A stretch of 64,000 bases of DNA from an uncultured Pelagibacteraceae bacterium (GTDB lineage: Bacteria; Pseudomonadota; Alphaproteobacteria; Pelagibacterales; Pelagibacteraceae): NCBI GenBank assembly GCA_902557235.1, contig CACDZR010000002.1, positions 62,001 through 126,000 of the forward strand, read 5' to 3'. Positions 36,951 through 44,291 of this stretch are shown here, piece after piece. The stretch's first letter is position 1, and each line of letters opens with the position of its first letter. Made by a program: the position numbers and the translations under genes. A model generated the notes under the pieces. The model ran no database searches and was not told the origin of the DNA. It worked only from the letters and a program-made list of their open reading frames with translations.

Positions 36951-38448
36951 AAGTAAAAATAGTTTAAAATTAAATCAGGCAAAATTAGCTATAATAGACA
37001 TTGGATCAAACTCTATAAGAATGCTAATTTATGAAGATTTCAGTTCTTCTCGTGTGCCTTTTTTTAATGAAAAAGCAGTTTGTGAACTTGGAAAAAATTT
37101 AGATAAATCCAAAAAACTTCACAGATCTGGTACCGAATATGCTTTAAAAGTTTTAAAAAGATTCTCTGAAATTTTAAATGTTTCAAAAATCACAAATCTT
37201 AAAATCATTGCAACAGCAGTTTTAAGAGAAGCGACTGATACAAAACCATTTATTAATGAAGTTGAAAAACTTTTTAAAACTAAGATTAATATATTATCTG
37301 GTGAAGAAGAAGCTGAATGCTCAGCTGAGGGAGTAAAAATAGGCTTTGAAAATGTCAATGGATTAGTTGCTGATCTTGGAGGTGGAAGTTTAGAATTAGC
37401 TCGAGTTGAAAATAATATAGTTACTAATAAAACCTCATTACCTATTGGAGTTTTAAGATTATTAAATAATCCTATAGTTAAAAAAAGAAATTTAGCAAAA
37501 TATATCAAAAAATTATTAAGAGAAGAAAAATGGCTTTCAAAAAAGAAATTTAATAATCTATATTTAGTTGGAGGTACCTGGCGAGCATTATTTAAATTAC
37601 ATCTTTTTCAAAATAATCATCCGGTACATATAATTCATCAATATAGTATTGATAACAATGTTTTATCTAAGTTTGTTGAAAAAATTTCATCTTTTAATAA
37701 ATCTAAACTTAAAACAGTTGAGTATATTTCAAAATCTAGAACAGCGTATTTACCTTATAGTTGCATTATACTTGATGAAATTATGAGAGTTACAAATCCA
37801 AGAAATATAATTTGTTCTATAAGCGGTTTGCGTGAAGGTTCTTTATCAATTGACTATTTTAAAGATGTAAAAGAATCAGAAATTTTTCATAAAGCACTTG
37901 AGAATATTGCAAAAAAAAGAGGTGATCTAGGATCGAACTATAAAAAATATTATGATTTTATTCAGCCAGTTTTTGAAGGCAATGAACATTTTAATAAGAA
38001 ATTATTATATCTGGCATGTGTATTAAGTCATATGGATTGGGGATTAGGAGCATTTCAAAAAGCTGAATTGGTATTTCAAGAAACAATAAATACTCCTTTA
38101 CTTAGATTGACTCATAAAGAAAGAATACAATTAGCTTTGTCATGTTATTGGCGGTACTGTAGTATCAAGTATAATCCAAAGATGGAGTATCTAACTTTTT
38201 TAAATAATAATGAAATTTTTTCAAGCAAACAAGTTGGAGCAGCATTGAGATTTTCACAATCATTGACCTCGATATCTACGATATTTCTTGAAGAGTTTAA
38301 ATTGTATAAAAGAGGTAATGCTGTATTTTTAAAAATTCCATCACAACATCAAGAAATAATCTCAAAACAAGTTACTAAAAGATTTAAAGCTCTTGCTAGA
38401 GAATTATTTTTAGAACCAAGAGTAATTTACTCAAATAATTCAAGATAA
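36937..38448 (+). CDS. ppx: Exopolyphosphatase / pppGpp phosphohydrolase family
   Basis: 503 residues starting at GTG 36937 inside ppk1. The ASKHA-fold motifs are IIDIGSNSIRMLIYE (about 19-33), the sugar-kinase-like SGEEEAECSAEGV and the phosphate loop VADLGGGSLELARV (about 144-157); the C-terminal HD-like helical domain contains SHMDWGLGAFQ. The family degrades polyphosphate from its ends and in some members hydrolyses pppGpp. The 1-bp frame shift and overlap suggest translational coupling to ppk1. Confidence 0.93.
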   Translation: MEVIKSKNSLKLNQAKLAIIDIGSNSIRMLIYEDFSSSRVPFFNEKAVCELGKNLDKSKKLHRSGTEYALKVLKRFSEILNVSKITNLKIIATAVLREATDTKPFINEVEKLFKTKINILSGEEEAECSAEGVKIGFENVNGLVADLGGGSLELARVENNIVTNKTSLPIGVLRLLNNPIVKKRNLAKYIKKLLREEKWLSKKKFNNLYLVGGTWRALFKLHLFQNNHPVHIIHQYSIDNNVLSKFVEKISSFNKSKLKTVEYISKSRTAYLPYSCIILDEIMRVTNPRNIICSISGLREGSLSIDYFKDVKESEIFHKALENIAKKRGDLGSNYKKYYDFIQPVFEGNEHFNKKLLYLACVLSHMDWGLGAFQKAELVFQETINTPLLRLTHKERIQLALSCYWRYCSIKYNPKMEYLTFLNNNEIFSSKQVGAALRFSQSLTSISTIFLEEFKLYKRGNAVFLKIPSQHQEIISKQVTKRFKALARELFLEPRVIYSNNSR

Positions 38449-38554
38449 ATTAAATTTAATTCTATTTTTAATTGAGTGATATTTTTTTGTAACATTATTT
38501 TAATTTAAATTCATTTAACTTTAACAATAAGTAAATAATTTTGTAATTTAGTTT

Positions 38555-38617
38555 ATGTATAAAGCACCATCAAAGTTTAAATATTCATTATTTTTTCCCC
38601 TGTTTAAATTTTGTTGA
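38555..38617 (+). other. Possible 20-codon ORF in the largest intergenic gap
   Basis: An ATG opens a short frame encoding MYKAPSKFKYSLFFPLFKFC before TGA. It has no clear ribosome-binding site and lies just before a long hairpin. The gap 38449-38669 is unusually wide for this genome. It may be a small protein, a leader or chance; conservation would decide. Confidence 0.2.
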
Positions 38618-38625
38618 TTAACTAC

Positions 38626-38657
38626 TTTCTTCCTTCTCTTAAATGAGAAGGGAGAAA
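38626..38657. terminator. Long hairpin between ppx and the Lys-rich gene
   Basis: TTTCTTCCTTCTC (38626-38638) pairs with GAGAAGGGAGAAA (38645-38657) over 13 positions with a single G-T type mismatch and a 6-base loop. No T run follows on either strand. It lies 12 bp beyond the stop of the minus-strand 69-residue gene and could protect or end that transcript. Confidence 0.5.
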
Positions 38658-38669
38658 GACGATTTGGAA

Positions 38670-38879
38670 TTAATTATTTATAGATGCAGGAGACTGCTCT
38701 GCATTTTTCTTAGCAAGCTTTTTTGCTTTTTTTTCTGCAACCTTTTTTTCTAGACCAGCAATTTTAATATTAAGGCTTGATAATTTTTTTTCTTTTGCTG
38801 TAATTTTATTTTTAAGTTTGTCTATTGATTTTAATATCTTTGTTTTTTTCTTTTCATTTTTTTTTAGTTTTTTTCTCAT
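38670..38879 (-). CDS. Small lysine-rich coiled-coil protein
   Basis: 69 residues, about one third lysine. Residues 5-50 have heptad-like spacing (KKTKILKSIDKLKNKITAKEKKLSSLNIKIAGLEKKVAEKKAKKL) consistent with a coiled coil. Despite low complexity it is likely real, because a full GGAGG ribosome site stands 6 bp before the ATG, which is rare in this window. No signal peptide or membrane helix. Function unknown; a nucleic-acid or ribosome-associated role is only a guess from charge. Confidence 0.6.
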   Translation of the reverse strand: MRKKLKKNEKKKTKILKSIDKLKNKITAKEKKLSSLNIKIAGLEKKVAEKKAKKLAKKNAEQSPASINN

Positions 38880-38958
38880 TAATGCCTCCGAATTATTTAA
38901 TATTTGATTTAATCATATAATCCTTAAATAAAAAAGATATTTTGATACAACCTTTACT

Positions 38959-39450
38959 TTATAGTTTTTTAAGAACTGTTATTAAATAAAAAAACATTGC
39001 TATATGAGAACTATTATTGAATTTTTGATTTAATATTAATTTAAATATCTCTCTTTGATTAAAAAGATGAATTCTAATACCCTGTTCTGGTTTCGAAATT
39101 TTAATTAAGTCTTCTGTGTAATAACCAGTAATTTTAGTAGTTAGTCTTCCAGGTTCGTTATAAAAAGTTATTATTTTACTCAATTTTGATCTTGATCTAT
39201 ATCCTGTTTCTTCTCTTAATTCCTTATATGCTGATTGGAGAGTTGTTTCCTTTTTTTCCACTATGCCAGAAGGAAACTCGTAATTAATTTTATTAATTGG
39301 AACTCTTTTTTGAGATACTACTATATATTTGTCTTTAAGCTTAGGTATTACTAATGAAAGATTAGAAGTTTTAAGATAATGATAAAACTCTTTTTTCTTA
39401 AATTTTTTGTTAATTAAACTTATTCGATTGGTAAGTTTTATATTTTTCAA
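38959..39450 (-). CDS. NUDIX hydrolase
   Basis: 163 residues. The NUDIX box is GIVEKKETTLQSAYKELREETGY (about residues 72-94), complete except that the usual Arg in REUXEE is Lys. Upstream strands (DKYIVVSQKRVPINKINYEFPSG) fit the ADP-ribose/ADP-sugar pyrophosphatase group. Last gene of the minus-strand cluster with the aquaporin and arsenate reductase genes, overlapping the former by 4 bp. A link to arsenic or phosphate is by position only. Confidence 0.85.
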   Translation of the reverse strand: MKNIKLTNRISLINKKFKKKEFYHYLKTSNLSLVIPKLKDKYIVVSQKRVPINKINYEFPSGIVEKKETTLQSAYKELREETGYRSRSKLSKIITFYNEPGRLTTKITGYYTEDLIKISKPEQGIRIHLFNQREIFKLILNQKFNNSSHIAMFFYLITVLKKL

Positions 39451-40106
39451 TTTTTCTCTAAAAATAACTTTTTAACAATAAATACAGCAATTAACATTCC
39501 AATAAGCTCAGCTAAAATATAATAAGGAGTATTTAAATAACTAATACCAGTAAACGACTCTGTAAATGTTCTAGCAATAGCAACAGCTGGATTGGCAAAT
39601 GAAGTTGAAGAAGTAAACCAATAACCAGCAGTAATATAAAGACCAACGCTAGCTGCAACAGCAATTTTGCCTGACTTCATTGAACCAAAAATTATTATTA
39701 TTAGTCCTAATGTTGCTATTACCTCAGACGTGAATATGTAAACCCCATCTCTTGACTTAGTAGATAATTCATAAATTTCATGTTCAAAAAAGAAATTAGC
39801 TAAACCAACACCAATCAAGCAACCAACCAATTGAGCAATGATATAGTAGGGTAATAGTTTCCTTTTTAATTTGCCTGTTATTGCCATTGCGATACTTACA
39901 AATGGATTAAAGTGAGCTCCTGATACATCAGCAAAAACTGTAATAAGCACAAATAAACCTGCTCCTGTTGCTATAGTATTAGCTATTAACATCACAGCAA
40001 CATCATTAGTTAAGTTTTCAGCCATTAAACCTGAACCAACAATAATCATTACTAAAAAACAACTTCCTAATAGTTCAGCAAGAAAATAGCGACTTTTATT
40101 TTTCAT
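39447..40106 (-). CDS. MIP-family channel (aquaglyceroporin, possible arsenite exit channel)
   Basis: 219 residues with six hydrophobic helices and the two half-helix motifs: the first is altered to NPF (AHFNPFVSIA, about residue 66) and the second is NPA (SFANPAVAIARTF, about 170). In rhizobia an aquaglyceroporin (AqpS) next to ArsC lets arsenite leave the cell, replacing a pump. It overlaps arsC by 11 bp, so the same arrangement is likely here. No ArsB or Acr3 pump is visible in the window. Water or glycerol transport is the alternative. Confidence 0.85.
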   Translation of the reverse strand: MKNKSRYFLAELLGSCFLVMIIVGSGLMAENLTNDVAVMLIANTIATGAGLFVLITVFADVSGAHFNPFVSIAMAITGKLKRKLLPYYIIAQLVGCLIGVGLANFFFEHEIYELSTKSRDGVYIFTSEVIATLGLIIIIFGSMKSGKIAVAASVGLYITAGYWFTSSTSFANPAVAIARTFTESFTGISYLNTPYYILAELIGMLIAVFIVKKLFLEKN

Positions 40107-40527
40107 AAAGCAGTTCCTTTATTCTTTTATGAATATTATTGTAAACTTTTTCTATTATTTCATCTTTTTTATTTAAGTCGTTTGTTTCATTAAGTAATTT
40201 AACAGGATCCTCTATATCCCAATGAATTATCTGATCTTTATTTGGCCAAATAGGACAGACTTCGTTATTGGCATTATTACAAACTGTAATCACATAATCC
40301 ATTTTAATTTGACCATTAATAAACTCATTAAAATTTTTAGATCTATAATTTGAAAGATCATAATGTTTTGATAATAAATAATTCTTCACATCTTCATTAA
40401 TTTTTCCTGTTGGATTACTCCCAGCACTAAAACCTTTATACATATCGTCATACTCGTTATTTATTATACTTTCAGCAATAATACTTCTTGCTGAATTACC
40501 TGTGCAAACAAACAATATATTCTTCAT
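40096..40527 (-). CDS. arsC: Arsenate reductase, low-molecular-weight phosphatase family
   Basis: 143 residues. The P-loop FVCTGNSARSIIAE (CX5RS, Cys about residue 8) is at the N-terminus, YVITVCNNANNEVCPIWP holds further cysteines used in the thiol cascade, and HWDIEDP carries the catalytic Asp. This is the thioredoxin-coupled ArsC type, reducing arsenate to arsenite. Downstream of a small membrane-protein gene (abutting) and upstream of the aquaporin. A tyrosine phosphatase role is possible, but the extra cysteines favour ArsC. Confidence 0.88.
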   Translation of the reverse strand: MKNILFVCTGNSARSIIAESIINNEYDDMYKGFSAGSNPTGKINEDVKNYLLSKHYDLSNYRSKNFNEFINGQIKMDYVITVCNNANNEVCPIWPNKDQIIHWDIEDPVKLLNETNDLNKKDEIIEKVYNNIHKRIKELLYEK

Positions 40528-40749
40528 TTAAAAAATAATCTTATAAATTCCAATAACAAATAATGGAATTTGTAATCCAAAGTTAGTGAGTATCGCCTTA
40601 TCTTTGTTAACAAATCCAGCGATAGTCCATCCAATAACTCCTAATCCATGAAAATATATATTTAAAGGATATATATTTAAGTTTGTAAGAAGTATTCCTA
40701 CTAAAACTAAAAAAGTACTGATCCACTTTAGATATTTTTTTATAAACAT
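40528..40749 (-). CDS. Small membrane protein leading the arsenate cluster
   Basis: 73 residues with three short hydrophobic stretches (STFLVLVGILLT, IYFHGLGVIGWTIAGF, LQIPLFVIGIYKIIF). An AAGGAG ribosome site stands before ATG 40749. I do not recognise it. It is the first gene of the cluster with arsC, abutting it with no space, and has Pho-like repeats upstream. Confidence 0.75.
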   Translation of the reverse strand: MFIKKYLKWISTFLVLVGILLTNLNIYPLNIYFHGLGVIGWTIAGFVNKDKAILTNFGLQIPLFVIGIYKIIF

Positions 40750-40769
40750 ATTTTCTCCTTCTTATTGAT

Positions 40770-40787
40770 TATTACATTAATGTTACA
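40770..40787 (-). promoter_or_regulatory. Candidate Pho box before the arsenate cluster
   Basis: On the minus strand the sequence reads TGTAACA-ttaa-TGTAATA, identical in both units to the second and third repeats before pstS. A weaker unit (CTTAATA) lies one 11-bp step upstream. It ends only 20 bp before the ATG, closer than the other sites, which lowers confidence. Confidence 0.4.
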
Positions 40788-40809
40788 AATTTATTAAGAT
40801 GTAACAGTA

Positions 40810-41148
40810 TTAGAGAAAATTTGTTATATATTTATGAATAAAGAAACCAACAATTAAAAATCCTAAGCCTGTGCCATAAATTAGGAAGAAATTCATATTA
40901 AATGATTTTGCAAAAAAGAAGGGTAAAAAAAATAAATAACTCACAGGTACCGCTACTAGTATGCTCTTAGTAAAAAGAATTGTTTTTTCTATATCATTAT
41001 GTTCATAGTAGGAAAAAGCTATAGCTATGAGTGATACAAGAGGTAAGGCGATAATAAAACCTGCAAGTTTTGGATTTTGTCCTGAAAGCCAACTGGCGAA
41101 TGCTATTATTATTGCTGCGAGTATGATCTTTAAAGTAAAAAATATCAT
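40810..41148 (-). CDS. Small polytopic membrane protein (DUF3147/GlpM-like)
   Basis: 112 residues with about four membrane helices (LKIILAAIIIAFASWLS, LAGFIIALPLVSLIAIAFSYY, KSILVAVPVSYLFFLPFFF, IYGTGLGFLIVGFF). Size and pattern resemble the DUF3147/GlpM group of membrane proteins of unknown function. It lies 13 bp after zur on the same strand, so it may be read from the znuCB-zur transcript. Confidence 0.65.
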   Translation of the reverse strand: MIFFTLKIILAAIIIAFASWLSGQNPKLAGFIIALPLVSLIAIAFSYYEHNDIEKTILFTKSILVAVPVSYLFFLPFFFAKSFNMNFFLIYGTGLGFLIVGFFIHKYITNFL

Positions 41149-41161
41149 TAATAATTCAAAT

Positions 41162-41551
41162 TTATTTGGTTATACATTTTTTGCATAAACCAAAAAATTC
41201 AAGATTATATTTACTATATTTCATACCAGCTTTATCTTTAAAATTTGATAGATATTTTGAGAGACTAGAATTATTAATCTCTGTTACTTTTTCACAACTT
41301 TCACATATAGAAAAAGCAGTAGCTTTTGACACCTGACAACTCGAATTTTGACATGCAATAAAAGCGTTTCTACTTTCAATTTTATGAATTTTTCCAATTT
41401 CAACTAACTTATCTAATGCTCTATAAACTTGTAGAGGAGCTTTAATTCCTTTTTTTTGAACATTAAAAAGAATTGAATAGGCTTTCATTGGTTCAGGTGA
41501 TTTATCAATTATATCGAAAATAATTCGCTGATTTTTTGAAAGAGTATGCAT
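41162..41551 (-). CDS. zur: Zinc uptake regulator Zur (Fur family)
   Basis: 129 residues. The N-terminal winged helix (NQRIIFDIIDKSPEPMKAYSILFNV...APLQVYRALDKLVEIGKIHKIES) precedes a dimerisation domain with structural zinc pairs CESC (about residue 84) and CKKC (about 125). It follows znuB after 24 bp. The two TGTTATA-type palindromes before znuC and znuA are its likely operators, repressing uptake when zinc is sufficient. Confidence 0.9.
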   Translation of the reverse strand: MHTLSKNQRIIFDIIDKSPEPMKAYSILFNVQKKGIKAPLQVYRALDKLVEIGKIHKIESRNAFIACQNSSCQVSKATAFSICESCEKVTEINNSSLSKYLSNFKDKAGMKYSKYNLEFFGLCKKCITK

Positions 41552-41575
41552 TTTGTTTAGTTTACCGATTCCTCA

Positions 41576-42379
41576 TTAATTTTTCAATTTAATCGACTGT
41601 TTAATGTTTAATAATGATAAAATAAATAGCAATAAAGATGCTGCTATAATTGAAGGTCCAGATGCAGTATTAAATTCAAGTGAAGAAAATAATCCCAAAA
41701 TCACAGACAACAATCCACCTATAATTGAATACATTACCATTTTCTGAGGGCTTGAAGAGATATTTCTAGCCATTGCAGCTGGTATGATTAACATTCCTGT
41801 AATTAATAATAAACCAACCATCTTTATTGAAATAGCAATAATCGCTGCCATCAGAATAGTAAAAATAGCTTTTGCACGATCAGGATTTAAACCTTCTGCT
41901 TCAGCCAATTCATAATTAACTGTTGATGCAAACAAAGGTTTCCAAATTAATTTTAGAACTAAGAGGATTAATGCTCCTCCAATCCATATTATCAATAGAT
42001 CATCAATTGTAACAGCTAATATATCTCCAAATAATAATCCCATAATATCAAATCTGATAAATGATAAAAAACCAATGACCACAAGACCTATTGCCAGTGA
42101 TGAGTGAGCTAAAAGACCAAGCAAAGCATCACCCGGAAGATTAGTTCTTTTTTGAAGTTGTATTAAAGTTAAAGCTATTAAAGACGAAATAATAAATACT
42201 GAGAATGCTATATTGAATTCCATTGAGTAAGCTAGTGTTACTCCAAGTAATGCAGAGTGGGCTAAAGTATCTCCAAAATAGGATAATCTTCTCCAAACAA
42301 CAAAACATCCAAGAGGTCCAGTAACTATGGCAACTCCAATACCTGCTATTAAAGCTCTTATAAAAAAATCATCTAACAT
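41576..42379 (-). CDS. znuB: Zinc ABC transporter permease ZnuB
   Basis: 267 residues with eight or so helices, of the ABC-3 metal permease family. Family motifs are the N-terminal ALIAGIGVAIVTGPLGCFVVWRRLSYFGDTLAHSALLGV and the late VGLLLITGMLIIPAAMARNIS. It starts 1 bp after the znuC stop. Works with ZnuC and ZnuA. Confidence 0.95.
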   Translation of the reverse strand: MLDDFFIRALIAGIGVAIVTGPLGCFVVWRRLSYFGDTLAHSALLGVTLAYSMEFNIAFSVFIISSLIALTLIQLQKRTNLPGDALLGLLAHSSLAIGLVVIGFLSFIRFDIMGLLFGDILAVTIDDLLIIWIGGALILLVLKLIWKPLFASTVNYELAEAEGLNPDRAKAIFTILMAAIIAISIKMVGLLLITGMLIIPAAMARNISSSPQKMVMYSIIGGLLSVILGLFSSLEFNTASGPSIIAASLLLFILSLLNIKQSIKLKN

Positions 42380-43126
42380 TTAATTTTTCTTTATTTCACC
42401 TTCACTTGTATGAACATGATCATGTCTATGCTCATATCTAGATAAAATTTGAGAAGCCTGTTCACCAAACAAAGCTTTGTATTCATTATTTTTCGCTACA
42501 TCCATTGGTGATCCTGAACAACAGACATGACCATTCAAACAAACAACATGATCTGTTGCACTCATTACGGTATGTAAGTCGTGAGATATTAATAAAATAC
42601 CACAATTTAATTCATCAGAAATTTTTTTAATTAATTCGTATAAAGCAATTTCACCAGTAAAATCTACACCTTGAACTGGTTCATCGAGTACTAATAACTC
42701 AGGTTTCTTTGAAATGGCTCTTGCAAGTAACACTCTTTGAAACTCTCCGCCAGACAAATCACCTAAATTTTTATCTTTTAGATGAATAACACCAGTTAAA
42801 GACAAGGCCTCATCAATTAATTCATTATTAATGCTTTCTGTTAATACCATGAAATCGTTTACTCTTAGTGGTAGTGTCCAATCAATTGAGATTTTTTGCG
42901 GCACGTATCCAACTTTACTAGTGTATTTTTCTACAGAACCATCAATCTTTTTATAAATACCTAGTGCAATCTTAGCTGTTGTACTTTTACCTGATCCATT
43001 AGGACCAATTAGAGTAACTATTTTCCCTTTTTCAACTTGTAGTGATACTCCTTTGACAAGCCACTTATTATTTAAACTAAAACCAGCTCCATTTAACTTC
43101 ACAAGTATATTCTGATTTGAGCTCAT
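42380..43126 (-). CDS. znuC: Zinc ABC transporter ATPase ZnuC
   Basis: 248 residues with Walker A GPNGSGKST, signature LSGGEFQRVLLARAI, Walker B LLVLDEPVQGVD and H-loop LLISHDLHTV. The C-terminus is rich in histidine (RYEHRHDHVHTSEG), common in ZnuC. First gene of the znuCB-zur unit, divergent from znuA across two Zur-like palindromes. Confidence 0.95.
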   Translation of the reverse strand: MSSNQNILVKLNGAGFSLNNKWLVKGVSLQVEKGKIVTLIGPNGSGKSTTAKIALGIYKKIDGSVEKYTSKVGYVPQKISIDWTLPLRVNDFMVLTESINNELIDEALSLTGVIHLKDKNLGDLSGGEFQRVLLARAISKKPELLVLDEPVQGVDFTGEIALYELIKKISDELNCGILLISHDLHTVMSATDHVVCLNGHVCCSGSPMDVAKNNEYKALFGEQASQILSRYEHRHDHVHTSEGEIKKN

Positions 43127-43146
43127 ATTATTCCTTGACTTATAAA

Positions 43147-43179
43147 TGTTATATTATTACATAGTGTTATATTATAACA
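43147..43179. promoter_or_regulatory. Two Zur-like operators between znuC and znuA
   Basis: TGTTATATTATAACA at 43165-43179 is a perfect 7-1-7 palindrome. TGTTATATTATTACA at 43147-43161 is the same with one mismatch. Centres are 18 bp apart in the 79-bp divergent gap. The sequence agrees with alphaproteobacterial Zur boxes. Confidence 0.85.
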
Positions 43180-43205
43180 TTTAAATTATACAACATACGA
43201 AAAAC

Positions 43206-44249
43206 ATAAAAAAATTACCATTTATCTTAACAATATTATCATTCTTAACTATTTTTGTACCTGCAAATGCAGAAATTAAAGTAGTTACATCAATAAAACC
43301 AATTCATTCACTAGCTAGTTATTTAATGGATGGGGTGGCAAAACCAGATTTAATAGTGGACGGTTATGCTTCTCCTCACGGATTTGCACTTAAGCCAACG
43401 CATGCGAAAATGTTGCAAGAGGCTGATTTAGTATTTTGGGTTGGTGAGGACTTGGAAAATTTTTTAGAAAAACCATTAAAATCGATTGCCAAAAAAGCTG
43501 AAAAAATTGAATTAATGGAAATTAAAGGGTTAACAAAACTTAAATTTAGAGAGAGAAATATTTTCGAGGAACACGACCATGGACATAAAGAAGATGATCA
43601 CGATGATCATGCCAAGAAAGAGGACGATCATGACGATCACGATCATGACAAAAAAGAGAAAGAACATGGTCATGATGAGCACGGACATGACGATGAGCAT
43701 AAAGAAGATGGTCACGATGAACATGGTCATGAAGGACATGCACACGGTGAACATGATCCCCATATTTGGTTAGATCCAATGAATGCAAAAGTAATTTTAA
43801 GCGAAATGGCAGAGCATTTAATTGAGAATGACTCAAAAAATGAGGCTAAATATAAGGCAAATTTAAAAAAAGGTCATAAAGATTTAGATAAGCTTACTAA
43901 AAAAGTAAAATCAGAATTAAATAAAGATTTTAAATCGATAGTTTTTCATGATGCTTATCAATACTTTGAAAAAAGGTTTGACATTAATGTTTTAGGTGCT
44001 TTTACAGTTAATACAGACGTAATGCCTGGTGCTGAGCAATTAGCTGAAATTAGAGAAGTAATTGAGCATGATAAAGTAAGCTGTATATTTTCAGAGCCTC
44101 AATTTAATCCTGATATCATTAAAGCTGTAGCAAAAGATACTAATGTTGCAACAGGGGTTATCGATCCATTAGGAGCTACTCTTAACCCTGGCAAAGATTT
44201 ATACTTCGATTTAATTGGGAATATGTCTAAATCTTTTAAAGGTTGTTAA
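43206..44249 (+). CDS. znuA: Zinc-binding periplasmic protein ZnuA, with apparent ATA start
   Basis: The track begins at internal ATG 43326, but the frame is open upstream to a stop at 43182 and encodes a complete signal peptide (KKLPFILTILSFLTIFVPANA, then EIKVVTSIKPIHSL). No ATG, GTG or TTG exists there; ATA at 43206 is exactly where the start should be, with ATT 43185 the other option. The 347-residue protein has ZnuA zinc ligands (SPHG His, HDPHIWLDP, FHDAYQYFEKRF, EPQFNP) and a long His/Asp/Glu-rich loop from about residue 120 to 182. It could be a rare start codon, a sequence error, or a start mutation. Confidence 0.88.
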   Translation: MKKLPFILTILSFLTIFVPANAEIKVVTSIKPIHSLASYLMDGVAKPDLIVDGYASPHGFALKPTHAKMLQEADLVFWVGEDLENFLEKPLKSIAKKAEKIELMEIKGLTKLKFRERNIFEEHDHGHKEDDHDDHAKKEDDHDDHDHDKKEKEHGHDEHGHDDEHKEDGHDEHGHEGHAHGEHDPHIWLDPMNAKVILSEMAEHLIENDSKNEAKYKANLKKGHKDLDKLTKKVKSELNKDFKSIVFHDAYQYFEKRFDINVLGAFTVNTDVMPGAEQLAEIREVIEHDKVSCIFSEPQFNPDIIKAVAKDTNVATGVIDPLGATLNPGKDLYFDLIGNMSKSFKGC

Positions 44250-44291
44250 ATAAAAATTGATCTTTAACCATTAATAATATCTAATATTGGG

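Noticed and set aside
38488-38526. TGTAACA/TTTAACT/TTTAACA words as a further Pho box
   Set aside because: They are not on an 11-bp phase and no annotated plus-strand gene follows; probably AT-rich chance.
43530-43836. Three overlapping ORFs rich in His, Met or Val opposite or within znuA
   Set aside because: They are frame shadows of the repetitive His/Asp-rich zinc loop of ZnuA; no ribosome site or family match.
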